From the NCBI RefSeq assembly GCF_018638295.1, contig NZ_JABTTS010000007.1:166117-230116 (forward strand): 64,000 nucleotides of DNA, given 5' to 3'. Numbering within the stretch: the stretch's first letter is position 1; every line of letters starts with the position of its first letter. This DNA is from Streptomyces sp. CHD11. Lineage in GTDB: Bacteria; Actinomycetota; Actinomycetes; Streptomycetales; Streptomycetaceae. Under the pieces are notes generated by a model. That model was given only the letters and a program-made list of their open reading frames with translations, made no database searches and was not told the DNA's origin. The translations under genes and the position numbers were made by a program. Shown piece by piece: positions 18,142 to 27,359 of the stretch.

Positions 18142-19185
18142 ATGCGGGCGGTGGTGTTCGAGCGGTACGGGGAACCGGCCGAGGTGCGGGAGGTCGCGGA
18201 CCCGGAACCCGCGGAGCACGGAGTCGTGGTCCGCGTCGAGGCCACCGGTCTGTGCCGCAGCGACTGGCACGGCTGGCAGGGCCACGACCCGGACATCGCA
18301 CTCCCGCACGTCCCCGGCCACGAACTCGCCGGAGTCGTCGAAGCGGTCGGCGCGCGGGTCACCGGCTGGAGGGCCGGGGACCGGGTCACCGTCCCGTTCG
18401 TCTGCGCCTGCGGGTCCTGCCCGGCCTGCGCGGCCGGCGACCAGCAGGTCTGCGAGCGGCAGACCCAGCCCGGCTTCACCCACTGGGGGTCCTTCGCCCA
18501 CTACGTGGCGCTGGATCACGCGGACGTGAACCTCGTCGCGGTCCCCGACGGCATGTCGCAGGCCACCGCGGCCTCCCTCGGCTGCCGTTTCGCCACCGCC
18601 TACCGGGCGGTGGTGCAGCGGGGCCGGGTGGCGGCGGGGGAGTGGGTCGCCGTGCACGGCTGTGGCGGGGTGGGCCTGTCGGCGGTGATGATCGCGGCCG
18701 CCGCGGGCGCCCGGGTCGTCGCCGTCGACGTGTCACCGGCAGCCCTGGCCCTGGCGCGGCGGTTCGGCGCGGCGGAAGGTGTGAACGCCTCGGCGGTACG
18801 GGACCCGGCCGAGGCGGTCCGCGACCTCACCGGCGGCGGCGCCCACCTCTCCCTCGACGCTCTCGGCGCACCCGCCACCTGCGGCGCCTCCGTGAACGGC
18901 CTGCGCCGCCGGGGCCGCCACGTCCAGGTCGGCCTGCTGCCCTCGCCGACGGGCACCACGCCCGTCCCCATGGCCCGTGCCGTCGCCCTGGAACTCGAAC
19001 TCCTCGGCAGCCACGGCATGGCCGCCCACAGCTACCCGCCGATGCTGGAACTGGTCCGCGCGGGCGTGCTCCGCCCCGACCTCCTGGTGACCTCCACGAT
19101 CGGCCTGGACACCGCCCCCTCGGCCCTCGCGGCCATGGACACGGCCCGGGGCGCCGGCGTCACCGTCATCGAGCCGTGGAGCTGA
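18142..19185 (+). CDS. Zinc-dependent alcohol dehydrogenase
   Basis: The 347-residue medium-chain dehydrogenase has the catalytic zinc ligands GLCRSDWHGWQGHD and VPGHELAG. The four-cysteine structural zinc lobe is CACGSCPACAAGDQQVC (near residue 95). The NAD-binding fold is WVAVHGCGGVGLSAVMIA (near 172). The substrate is not evident; related proteins oxidise alcohols or polyols. The ATG at 18142 was chosen because the fold starts with MRAVVFERYG. Its 3' end overlaps the convergent acetyltransferase gene by 20 bp. Confidence 0.9.
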   Translation: MRAVVFERYGEPAEVREVADPEPAEHGVVVRVEATGLCRSDWHGWQGHDPDIALPHVPGHELAGVVEAVGARVTGWRAGDRVTVPFVCACGSCPACAAGDQQVCERQTQPGFTHWGSFAHYVALDHADVNLVAVPDGMSQATAASLGCRFATAYRAVVQRGRVAAGEWVAVHGCGGVGLSAVMIAAAAGARVVAVDVSPAALALARRFGAAEGVNASAVRDPAEAVRDLTGGGAHLSLDALGAPATCGASVNGLRRRGRHVQVGLLPSPTGTTPVPMARAVALELELLGSHGMAAHSYPPMLELVRAGVLRPDLLVTSTIGLDTAPSALAAMDTARGAGVTVIEPWS

Positions 19186-19732
19186 GCGCCGCCCACTCCC
19201 GGTCGAGGACCGCCATCAGGATCTCGTCGGTCCACTCGCCCTCCCGCATCCGGACCTCCCGCCGGACACCCTCGACGACGAAACCGACCTTCTCGTACAC
19301 ATGCAGCGCGCGGACGTTGTTGCCGTAGGCCGCCAGTTCGATACGGCGCAGGCCGAGCTGCTCGAAACCGTGCCCGACGATGAGCCGGACCGCCTCGGTG
19401 CCCAGCCCCCGGCCACGGCCCCGCGATCCGATCAGCGTGCGGAAGTTGCAGCTGCGGGCGTCCGGATCCCACTCGTTCAGGACGACCTCGCCGACGAGTT
19501 CGCCGGTGGCCCGGTCGGTCACGGCGAGGTCGAGGCGGTCCGGCTGCGCGGACCGCGAGCCGTACCAGGCGCGCAGGTCCTGGCGGGTGAGCGGGCCGTC
19601 GGAGGGCTCGAAGGTGAACCTGATGACGTCCGGGTCCCCGAGGATCTCCCCCATCACGTCGGCGTCGGCCCCGGTGAAGGGGCGCAGCACGGTCGAGGTG
19701 CCGGTGAGGGTGGGTTTGACGGCGAAGCTCAT
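19166..19732 (-). CDS. GNAT-family N-acetyltransferase (RimJ/RimL-like)
   Basis: The 188-residue protein has the acetyl-CoA binding motif RGRGRGLGTEAVRLIVGHGF (near residue 105). The typical RimL-like end is NNVRALHVYEKVGFVVEG. It would transfer acetyl groups to an amine of a small molecule or a protein N-terminus; the target is unknown. The start at 19732 lacks a strong ribosome site but begins the family alignment. Confidence 0.88.
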   Translation of the reverse strand: MSFAVKPTLTGTSTVLRPFTGADADVMGEILGDPDVIRFTFEPSDGPLTRQDLRAWYGSRSAQPDRLDLAVTDRATGELVGEVVLNEWDPDARSCNFRTLIGSRGRGRGLGTEAVRLIVGHGFEQLGLRRIELAAYGNNVRALHVYEKVGFVVEGVRREVRMREGEWTDEILMAVLDREWAALSSTAR

Positions 19733-19795
19733 GCCCAGCACTGTGCCCCACCAGGGCGGGCGGGGCACAGCGGTTTTCCGGTGGCCCGACGGAGG

Positions 19796-19996
19796 TCAGT
19801 CGCCTCTCCGGCCCCGGTTGCCCGGTCGGGCGGCGACCCAGGCGCGGACGGTGTCGGCGTACCAGTAGGGCTTGCCGCCCTCCACGTGGTCGGGCGGAGG
19901 CAGCAGTCCGTGCTTGCGGTAGGAGCGGACGGTGTCCGGCTGCACCTTGATGTGTGCCGCGATGTCCTTGTAGGACCACAGCCGTCGGTCGGTCAT
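19796..19996 (-). CDS. Small MerR/excisionase-like HTH protein
   Basis: The 66-residue protein is almost entirely a winged helix-turn-helix: WSYKDIAAHIKVQPDTVRSYRKHGLLPPPD, then a GGKPYWYADTVRAWVAARP helix. It resembles the MerR-type DNA-binding domain used by small regulators and excisionases, without an effector domain. The region upstream (20100-20220) has several TGTGAC/CGTGAC elements that could be its promoter or binding sites. Its target is unknown. Confidence 0.8.
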   Translation of the reverse strand: MTDRRLWSYKDIAAHIKVQPDTVRSYRKHGLLPPPDHVEGGKPYWYADTVRAWVAARPGNRGRRGD

Positions 19997-20332
19997 GGTT
20001 GCACCTCCCCGCGCGCACCGCGGCGGCGGCCGGGGGTGGCCGTCAGGGGGAGCCGGGCGACGCGCTGGTGATCAGGCATGCGTTGTGCCCGGTGAACGAG
20101 ACCGCCGGACGCCGGGGCAGGGGTTGTGTGCCGGGTGTGACGGAAGACCCGCCCGGATGTGACGACCGTGACAGCACGGGCGTTTTTGTGACACGAGTGA
20201 CGCACGGGCGCACTACGGCTCTCCGGCGGGGCGCGTTGACTGCGGGCCGTCAGCCGTCAGCCGTCAGCCGTCGTCCGTCCCTGCGAGGCGCGGGACTCCC
20301 GCTGACCGAGATACGGTCACGTTATCGTCCGT

Positions 20333-20344
20333 ATGTCTGGACAA
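20333..20344. promoter_or_regulatory. GntR-like operator candidate upstream of mmsA
   Basis: ATGTC-TG-GACAA (with inner TGTC/GACA arms) overlaps a promoter-like stretch TGGACAAAGTATTGACA. Palindromes of this kind occur before myo-inositol/mmsA catabolic genes in actinobacteria. A short tandem repeat, GCCGTCA three times, lies just upstream at about 20247-20268. The identity of the regulator is inferred. Confidence 0.45.
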
Positions 20345-20803
20345 AGTATTGACAGGGCTTCGCGCCCCGGCTAGAAACCGGGGAGAGCCGCCGCAGCGGC
20401 GGCAGAGCCCGACCAGCCGGAGGAGGGACCGCGATGGCGCACGACTCGACCCCGGGGTCCCGTCGCCGGCACCCCACTGAACGCCTCCGGCGCGGAAAGC
20501 CGCCTCGCTTTGGCAGGAGCGAGGTGCGAGCGACGACTCCCCGCCCGCCACGGCCCCGCGCCGGAGGTTCCCCCGGCCTCTCACCTGTCCACTCGGAGAC
20601 CCGAACGGCCGACACTGTGTCGGGCCCGCCCGGACCCCCGGAACTGGTGGGATGAGGACATGCCCCGAGGGCCGCGCCCACCGCCGCGACCTGAGCGCAT
20701 GAGCACGCAGCAGGAGCTGCACGAACGACCCGCGCAAGCCGCACGAGCTGTACGAACGGCACGTCTCCACCCGACGCCGCCATCTGCGAAGGAGTTCTCG
20801 GTC
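20345..20803 (+). other. Long leader of mmsA with hairpins and a short frame
   Basis: About 460 bp separate the putative promoter from mmsA. The stretch begins with two hairpins, CCCCGG/CCGGGG and GCCGCC/GGCGGC (about 20363-20402). After these, GGAGGAGGGACCGCGATG offers an excellent ribosome site to a 73-codon frame at 20434-20655 that resembles no protein I know. It is either a long 5' untranslated region, a leader peptide, or the scar of a deleted first gene of the operon. Confidence 0.4.
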
Positions 20804-22306
<1,503 letters not shown>

Positions 22307-22320
22307 GCCACACCGGCCTT

Positions 22321-22359
22321 CCGTGCCCCGCCCCCACGCTCCGTGGAGGCGGGGCACGG
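22321..22359 (+). terminator. mmsA terminator
   Basis: CCGTGCCCCGCC (22321-22332) pairs perfectly with GGCGGGGCACGG (22348-22359). An inner CCACG/CGTGG stem lengthens the hairpin. It starts 14 bp after the mmsA stop. Confidence 0.85.
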
Positions 22360-22424
22360 GCGTGCCGCCGGGTCCGGTCCCGGGCCGGGGCGGGACTAGT
22401 GCGGGGGCACCAGGGCCGGGGAGT

Positions 22425-22628
22425 CGCTGGTCCGGGGGCACCAGGGCAGGACGGCTGCGCGGGACGATGTCCGCGGGAGGCACCGGAGGGAAGTGTGGGA
22501 GGCGCGCGGGATCTCGCGCGTTCCTCATGTCCTGTGGTGTCTGGAGTGATCAGCAGGTGGCTACTTTTCCATACCGGACCGGACGGTGGGCCCTTCGGCG
22601 GCGCCCGCTCGTGGGTGGTCCGCGGCTC
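22425..22628. repeat. Left arm of 200-bp inverted repeat (MMPL 5' region)
   Basis: This segment closely matches the reverse complement of about 29545-29745, from CTGGTCCGGGG through GAAGTGTGGGAGGCGCGCGG and GGAGTGATCAGCAGGTGGC into the first codons of the MMPL gene. By eye about 85 percent of positions agree. It therefore carries a copy of the MMPL promoter, ribosome site and start. Confidence 0.8.
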
Positions 22629-22685
22629 TTCTTACGCGGTAGCGCGTCGCGGAAGGTGTTCGAGCTGCTGGGCGGGCGCCGGTGA
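22557..22685 (+). pseudogene. MMPL exporter N-terminal remnant coupled to the MFS gene
   Basis: From GTG 22557 the frame reads VATFPYRTGRWALRRRPLVGG, almost the same as the intact MMPL start at 29616. After an apparent internal deletion it resumes as SRKVFELLGGR, recalling the SQQAFDLLDERF segment about 40 residues into the intact protein. It then stops at 22685. The stop overlaps the GTG of the next gene (GTGA). What is left is a 42-codon leader feeding ribosomes into the MFS gene. Confidence 0.7.
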
Positions 22686-24094
22686 GTACGACGTCCGTAC
22701 CCGAAGTCGTGGCTCCGCCGGTCCGGATCGGGTGGGCGGCGATCGGTGCCCTCGGCGTCCTGGCCCTCGCCCTCGGCACCCTGCAGTCGGTGGTGGAGCC
22801 CGCGCTGCCGCTGCTCCAACGTGAGCTGGGTGTCAGCGCCGCCGAAGGGGCGCTGATCGGCAATGCGCTCCTCGTCACCGGCGCGGTCGTCACACCCGTC
22901 GCCGGCAAGCTCGGCGACCGCTACGGCGGGAAGCGGGTACTGGTCCGGCTGATGGCCGTGGTCTCGGTGGGCGGTCTGATGGCCTCTCTGGCGCCGGGCC
23001 TGCCGGTGCTGTTGTTCGGTCAGGTGCTGCAGGGCGTCATGGTGGGCGCGCTGCCCCTCTCCTTCATCCTGGTGCGCAAGCACCTCACGGCAGGAGAGTC
23101 TCAGGCGGCGATCGGGCTGGTCGTCGCGCTGTTCACGGGCGGCGGCATGGTGGGGATGCTGTTCGCCGGGCCGATCTCCGAAGGACTGTCCTGGCAGTGG
23201 ATGTTCGGGCTGCCGACGATCGCGGTCATCGTGGCGACGTCGGCCGTGGCCCGGCTGGTGCCGCATGATCCGCCGGTCCGGTCGGACCACGGGATCGACT
23301 GGCCCGGCACGGTCCTGCTGAGCGGCACGCTGCTCGTCTTCATGCTCGGGCTCGTGACGGTGACGAGGGACGGCGGCATGCCGCCGCTCGCGGTCGGTGC
23401 CGTCGCGCTGGTCGTGGCCGCCCTCGCGACCGGGTGGGTCGTCGTCGAGCGCCGGGCGGCCTCGCCGATGGTCGATCTGCGCGTGCTGGCGCAGTCCGCG
23501 GTCTGGCGGGCCTGTGTGCTCACGTTCGTCATCAGCGCCAGTACCGGGATGGTGCTCCTTCTGCTCCCGCAGATGTTCGCGGCACCGGCCGACGGGTACG
23601 GCTTCGGAGCCAGTACCACCGACATCGGACTGTTCCTGCTGCCCGGAGCCGTCGCCGGGGTGCTGAGCGATTCCGTCGGCGGGATCGCGGCGCGGCGTTT
23701 CGGCCCCCGTGCCGTGGTCGTCGTGGGCGCCGTCGTCGCCGCGGCCACGATGACCGCGCTGGCGTCGCTGCACTCCGCGCAGTGGCAGCTCGTCCTCGCG
23801 AAGGTGCTGATCGCGTTCGCCGCGGGACTGGGCACCACGGCGTTGCTCGCCGGTACCGCCACCGCCATCAAGACCGAGGACATCGGCATCACCACCAGTC
23901 TGCTCGTGGTCACCCGCGTGATCGGTGTCGCGCTGGGCGCCCAGGTCGCCGGCGCGATCCTCGACGCCGGGAGCGAGCCGGTGACGGGCCTGCCGGCCGA
24001 ATCGGCGTTCGTCGCGGGGTTCGTCGTCTCCGGCCTCGTCGCGGCGTCGGCACTGCTTTTCGTCCGTACGAGGGAAAAGGGAGTCCAGGCATGA
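22682..24094 (+). CDS. MFS transporter (DHA2-like drug exporter)
   Basis: The 470-residue membrane protein has 12-14 hydrophobic helices. The antiporter-type motif after the second helix is GKLGDRYGGKRVLV (motif A, near residue 78), and the family motif C region is LVVALFTGGGMVGMLFAGP. Such exporters use the proton gradient to expel small molecules. Its GTG start overlaps the MMPL remnant, and its stop overlaps the monooxygenase start (ATGA), so expression depends on the inherited MMPL promoter. Pairing with a TetX-like enzyme suggests a detoxification or resistance cassette. The substrate is unknown. Confidence 0.9.
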   Translation: MSTTSVPEVVAPPVRIGWAAIGALGVLALALGTLQSVVEPALPLLQRELGVSAAEGALIGNALLVTGAVVTPVAGKLGDRYGGKRVLVRLMAVVSVGGLMASLAPGLPVLLFGQVLQGVMVGALPLSFILVRKHLTAGESQAAIGLVVALFTGGGMVGMLFAGPISEGLSWQWMFGLPTIAVIVATSAVARLVPHDPPVRSDHGIDWPGTVLLSGTLLVFMLGLVTVTRDGGMPPLAVGAVALVVAALATGWVVVERRAASPMVDLRVLAQSAVWRACVLTFVISASTGMVLLLLPQMFAAPADGYGFGASTTDIGLFLLPGAVAGVLSDSVGGIAARRFGPRAVVVVGAVVAAATMTALASLHSAQWQLVLAKVLIAFAAGLGTTALLAGTATAIKTEDIGITTSLLVVTRVIGVALGAQVAGAILDAGSEPVTGLPAESAFVAGFVVSGLVAASALLFVRTREKGVQA

Positions 24095-25308
24095 CACCTC
24101 ATGGTCTGCAGCGCAATGGTCCGCAGCGCACGGTCCTGGTCTCCGGGGCCAGCATCGCCGGACCCGCGCTGGCGTACTGGCTGCACCGGGCCGGATGCGC
24201 GGTCACCGTGGTGGAGAAGGCGGGCGCACTGCGCGGCGGTGGCTACCCGGTCGACATCCGCGGGACCGCGCTGGAGGTGGTCCGGCGGATGGGCATCCTG
24301 CCCCGGCTGCGGGACGCGCACGTCGACTCGCGTCGCCTCACCTTCCTCGACGCCGACGGGGGCGAGGTGGCCTCGCTCCCCCCGGGTGCCGTGGCGGGCG
24401 GTGTCGAGGGCCAGGACCTCGAGGTGCGCCGCGGTGACCTGGCCGAGATTCTCTACGCGACGGTCCGCGACGACGTGGAGTTCCTGTTCGGTGACTCCAT
24501 CGACACCCTCGACCGGTCCGGGCACGGGATCGACGTCGCCTTCCGCAGCGGGCGGCGGCGCACGTTCGACCTGGTGATCGGCGCCGACGGTATGCACTCG
24601 GCCACCCGGAAGGCTCTGTTCGGCCCGGAGGAGCAGTTCCACCGCTACCTCGGGTACTGCTTCGCCGTCTTCACCCTGCCGAACACCTTCGGGCTCTCCC
24701 GGGAGGTCGTGCTGTGGAACGCCCCGGGGAAGGCCGGGGCCCTCTACGCCGTCGGGGACAACGACGAGCTGCACGCCTTCCTGACCTTCCACCGGCCGCA
24801 GCCGCCGGCCCGCGCGGCCCTCCGGGACCCCGGCGTCCAGCGCGACCTGGTCGCCGCGGTCTTCGCGGGCGCGGGATGGGAGATCCCCCGGATGGTCGGC
24901 GCGATGCGGGACGCGGACGACCTGTTCTTCGACACGGTGGGCCAGATCCGTATGCCCCACTGGTCCAGCGGCCGTGTCGCGCTCGTCGGGGACGCCGCCC
25001 ACGCACCCTCGTTCCTGACCGGGCAGGGTTCGAGCCTCGCGCTGGTCGGTGCCTACATGCTGGCCGGCGCCCTGGCCGCGAACCGCGACCACACGGCGGC
25101 CTTCGCCGCCTACGAGCGCGACCTCCGCGCGTTCGTCACCATGAACCAGGCACTGGTCGACCACGGTGCGGCCACCCTCTTCCCCACCACGGCGCGGGCC
25201 CTGGAGCAACGCGACGCGATGCTGCGTGGCCTGGTGACCCTGCCGTCCGCGACGGCACGACCGGCCCACTCGGCCCTGACGCTGCCGGCGTTCCCCACGA
25301 CGCCGTGA
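24091..25308 (+). CDS. FAD-dependent monooxygenase (TetX/aromatic hydroxylase-like)
   Basis: The 405-residue group A flavoprotein monooxygenase has an N-terminal FAD-binding loop VLVSGASIAGPALAYWL (near 16-32). The middle DG motif is LVIGADGMHSATRKALFG (near 160-177). The GD motif is RVALVGDAAHAPSFLTGQGSS (near 290). These are the marks of enzymes that hydroxylate aromatic substrates with NAD(P)H and O2, including tetracycline and rifamycin inactivators. The ATGA overlap with the MFS gene shows one operon. Its last 173 bp are also read on the other strand by the response-regulator frame. Confidence 0.88.
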   Translation: MTPHGLQRNGPQRTVLVSGASIAGPALAYWLHRAGCAVTVVEKAGALRGGGYPVDIRGTALEVVRRMGILPRLRDAHVDSRRLTFLDADGGEVASLPPGAVAGGVEGQDLEVRRGDLAEILYATVRDDVEFLFGDSIDTLDRSGHGIDVAFRSGRRRTFDLVIGADGMHSATRKALFGPEEQFHRYLGYCFAVFTLPNTFGLSREVVLWNAPGKAGALYAVGDNDELHAFLTFHRPQPPARAALRDPGVQRDLVAAVFAGAGWEIPRMVGAMRDADDLFFDTVGQIRMPHWSSGRVALVGDAAHAPSFLTGQGSSLALVGAYMLAGALAANRDHTAAFAAYERDLRAFVTMNQALVDHGAATLFPTTARALEQRDAMLRGLVTLPSATARPAHSALTLPAFPTTP

Positions 25309-25993
25309 CCTGATGCGGGCAGCGCGGAGGGGCGGCGTGGGCCAGGCCCGTCCGGTAGGCGATGACGACGAGCTGCGCCCGGTCGCGGGCCTCCAGCTTC
25401 GTCATGGCGCGCTGTACGTGGGCGCGGACGGTGAAGGGGCTGAGGAACATCCGCTCGGCGATCTCCTGGTTGGACAGGCCGGTCGCGACCGCGGCCACCA
25501 TCTCGCGTTCGCGCGGGGTGAGCGCGGCGAGCTGTTCGCAGTGGTGCTGCGGGGCCGCCTCCGGTGTGGCCAGGAAACGGGCCACCAGGGAGCGGGTGGC
25601 GGTGGGAGAGAGCAGGGTGTCGCCGTCGGCGATCGTCCGTACGGCGTCGAGCAGTTCCTCGGCGCCGATGCCCTTGCCGATGAAGCCGCCGGCCCCCGCG
25701 CGCAGCGCCTGGGCGACGTACTCGTCGGTCTCGTAGGTGGTGAGGATCAGAATGCGGGTGGCCCGCAGCTCCGGGTCCGCGCAGATCTGCGCCGTGGCCG
25801 TGAGCCCGTCCACCTCGGGCATACGGATGTCCATGACCACCACGTCCGGACGCAGTTCCCGGGCGAGTCCCACCGCCTCCCTGCCGTCGGCGGCCTCGCC
25901 GACCACGGTGATGTCGTCGGCGCTGTCGAGGAGCATGCGGAAGGCGCCGCGCAACAGGGCCTGGTCGTCGGCGAGGAGCACCCGGTACGTCAT
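25136..25993 (-). CDS. NarL/LuxR-family response regulator with unusual C-terminal extension
   Basis: The receiver domain (residues 1-120) has acidic residues ADD near 8-10, phosphoacceptor D55 in VVVMDIRMPEVDG, and the conserved Thr/Lys (LTTYET; GKGI). The LuxR-type HTH runs LTPREREMVAAVATGLSNQEIAERMF to about residue 215. Family members end near residue 220, but this frame continues about 65 residues antisense through the end of the monooxygenase gene. The kinase gene lies 52 bp upstream. It probably controls the MMPL operon in response to that kinase. The start at 25993 fits the family. Confidence 0.88.
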   Translation of the reverse strand: MTYRVLLADDQALLRGAFRMLLDSADDITVVGEAADGREAVGLARELRPDVVVMDIRMPEVDGLTATAQICADPELRATRILILTTYETDEYVAQALRAGAGGFIGKGIGAEELLDAVRTIADGDTLLSPTATRSLVARFLATPEAAPQHHCEQLAALTPREREMVAAVATGLSNQEIAERMFLSPFTVRAHVQRAMTKLEARDRAQLVVIAYRTGLAHAAPPRCPHQVTASWGTPAASGPSGPVVPSRTAGSPGHAASRRVAPGPAPWWGRGWPHRGRPVPGSW

Positions 25994-26019
25994 GGAGTGC
26001 CCCCGGCCTCACTGTCGCC

Positions 26020-26070
26020 CGTTCGTCCGTTCGTCCGTCCGTCTGTCACTCCGTCACTCCGTCATTCCGT
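26020..26070. repeat. CGTC/CGTT and CACTCCGT microrepeats
   Basis: Short tandem units (CGTTCGTC, CGTC, CACTCCGT twice) fill the gap between the kinase stop and the response-regulator start and extend into the last codons of the kinase. The tract is slippage-prone and could vary in length between strains. Confidence 0.7.
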
Positions 26071-27359
26071 GGCTCGTCCGCCCCTCGGTGGTCGCCGCTC
26101 CGTCGCCGGTTCCCCGCGTCGTGGTCCTTGGCGGGCGGGAGGGGCAGCTGGACGGAGACGAGGAAACCGCCCTCCGGACGCCGGCCCGCGGAGAGGAGTC
26201 CGCCGACCGCGGTGGCACGTTCGCGCATGCCGATCAGACCGTAACCGGGCGGCCGGTCCGGCGCCGTGAACGTACGGGGCCGCGTGGACGCGGCCGGCGT
26301 CGTCCGGGAGCCCTTGCCCCCGTCGTCGGCGACGGTGAGGGTCAGATGGTCGCGGTCCCAGACGAGGCTCACCCGGGCGTTACCGGTGCCGGCGTGCTTC
26401 GTCACGTTGGTCAGGGCCTCCTGGACGATGCGGTAGGCGGTGAGGTCCACTCCCGGCGCAAGCGGCCTGGCCGTGCCCTCCTGGTGGACCGACACCTCCA
26501 GACCCGCGCGGCGGAAGGAGGCGAGAAGCGTGGGGAGCCGGGACAGCGCGGGCGCCGGTTCGGCGGGCTCCGCCGCGTCCCCGGTCTGACGCAGCAGGCC
26601 GACCGTCGCCCGCAGGTCGTCGAGCGCGTCGGAGGTGGTCTCGACGAGCTCCCCGAGGCTCTTGCGGGTCTGCTCCGGGCGGGTGTCGAAGAGGTGGGCG
26701 GCGACCGTGGCCTGCGCGTTGGCCAGGGTGATCTGATGGGCCACGAGATCGTGCAGCTCCCGGGCGATACGCACCCGTTCCTCGGCGACTCTCCGGCGCG
26801 CCTCGCTGTCCCTGCTCTGCTCGGCCCGCCGGGCCCGCTCCTCCACGGCAGCCAGGTAGGCCCGCCGGTTCCGCACCGAGTAACCGAGCACGCCGGCCAC
26901 CGGGGGAAGCAACGCCATCACCCCCATCCTGCTCGCGTCCTTCCACGAGAAGTCCCCGGACAGGGAGGTGAAGACGGCCAGTGCCACGGAGACCAGCAAC
27001 ACCGCGCCCGCCGCGCGGCGTTCGGTCCGCGCGGCGAGCGAGTAGGAGTAGGAGGTGATCAGGGCGGGGGCCACGACGAGCGGGGTGAGCAGGAGGTCCA
27101 GGAGCGGCGCCAGCACGCCGATCGCGGTCGTGGCCGCGAGGGTGGCCAGGGGCGCCCGGTGCCGCAGCGGCAGCACGGCACAGGACGTCACGGCGATGGC
27201 GTAGGCGACGGCGGGCGGCGCCGACAGGGTGTCGTCGAGCCGCACCGCCCCGCCGAACAGGCAGAGCGCGAACGCCGTCGCCGTGACCGCCGCCTCCCGC
27301 GACCACGCGGCGCGTGGTCGCGGAGCACCGGCCCCCGGTTTCACGGCCCGCTCAGTCAC
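26046..27359 (-). CDS. Sensor histidine kinase (HisKA_3, NarX/DesK-like)
   Basis: The 437-residue kinase has about four or five N-terminal membrane helices (to residue 170) and a short coiled coil. The phosphoacceptor His is in RIARELHDLVAHQITLA (H near 203). A C-terminal ATPase domain has IVQEALTNVTKHA (N box) and GYGLIGMRERA (G box). It would phosphorylate the response regulator encoded 52 bp downstream. The GTG at 27359 overlaps the MMPL stop by 8 bp, so MMPL, kinase and regulator form one leftward operon. The signal may be membrane stress or an antibiotic. Confidence 0.9.
   Translation of the reverse strand: MTERAVKPGAGAPRPRAAWSREAAVTATAFALCLFGGAVRLDDTLSAPPAVAYAIAVTSCAVLPLRHRAPLATLAATTAIGVLAPLLDLLLTPLVVAPALITSYSYSLAARTERRAAGAVLLVSVALAVFTSLSGDFSWKDASRMGVMALLPPVAGVLGYSVRNRRAYLAAVEERARRAEQSRDSEARRRVAEERVRIARELHDLVAHQITLANAQATVAAHLFDTRPEQTRKSLGELVETTSDALDDLRATVGLLRQTGDAAEPAEPAPALSRLPTLLASFRRAGLEVSVHQEGTARPLAPGVDLTAYRIVQEALTNVTKHAGTGNARVSLVWDRDHLTLTVADDGGKGSRTTPAASTRPRTFTAPDRPPGYGLIGMRERATAVGGLLSAGRRPEGGFLVSVQLPLPPAKDHDAGNRRRSGDHRGADEPRNDGVTE

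Noticed and set aside
22323..22556. Upstream extension of the MMPL remnant frame to an ATG at 22323
   Set aside because: It runs through the mmsA terminator and the copied MMPL promoter. Similarity to MMPL begins only at the GTG at 22557.
24101..24577. 158-codon plus-strand frame inside the monooxygenase gene
   Set aside because: It is a shifted frame within a gene that has all three flavoprotein motifs.
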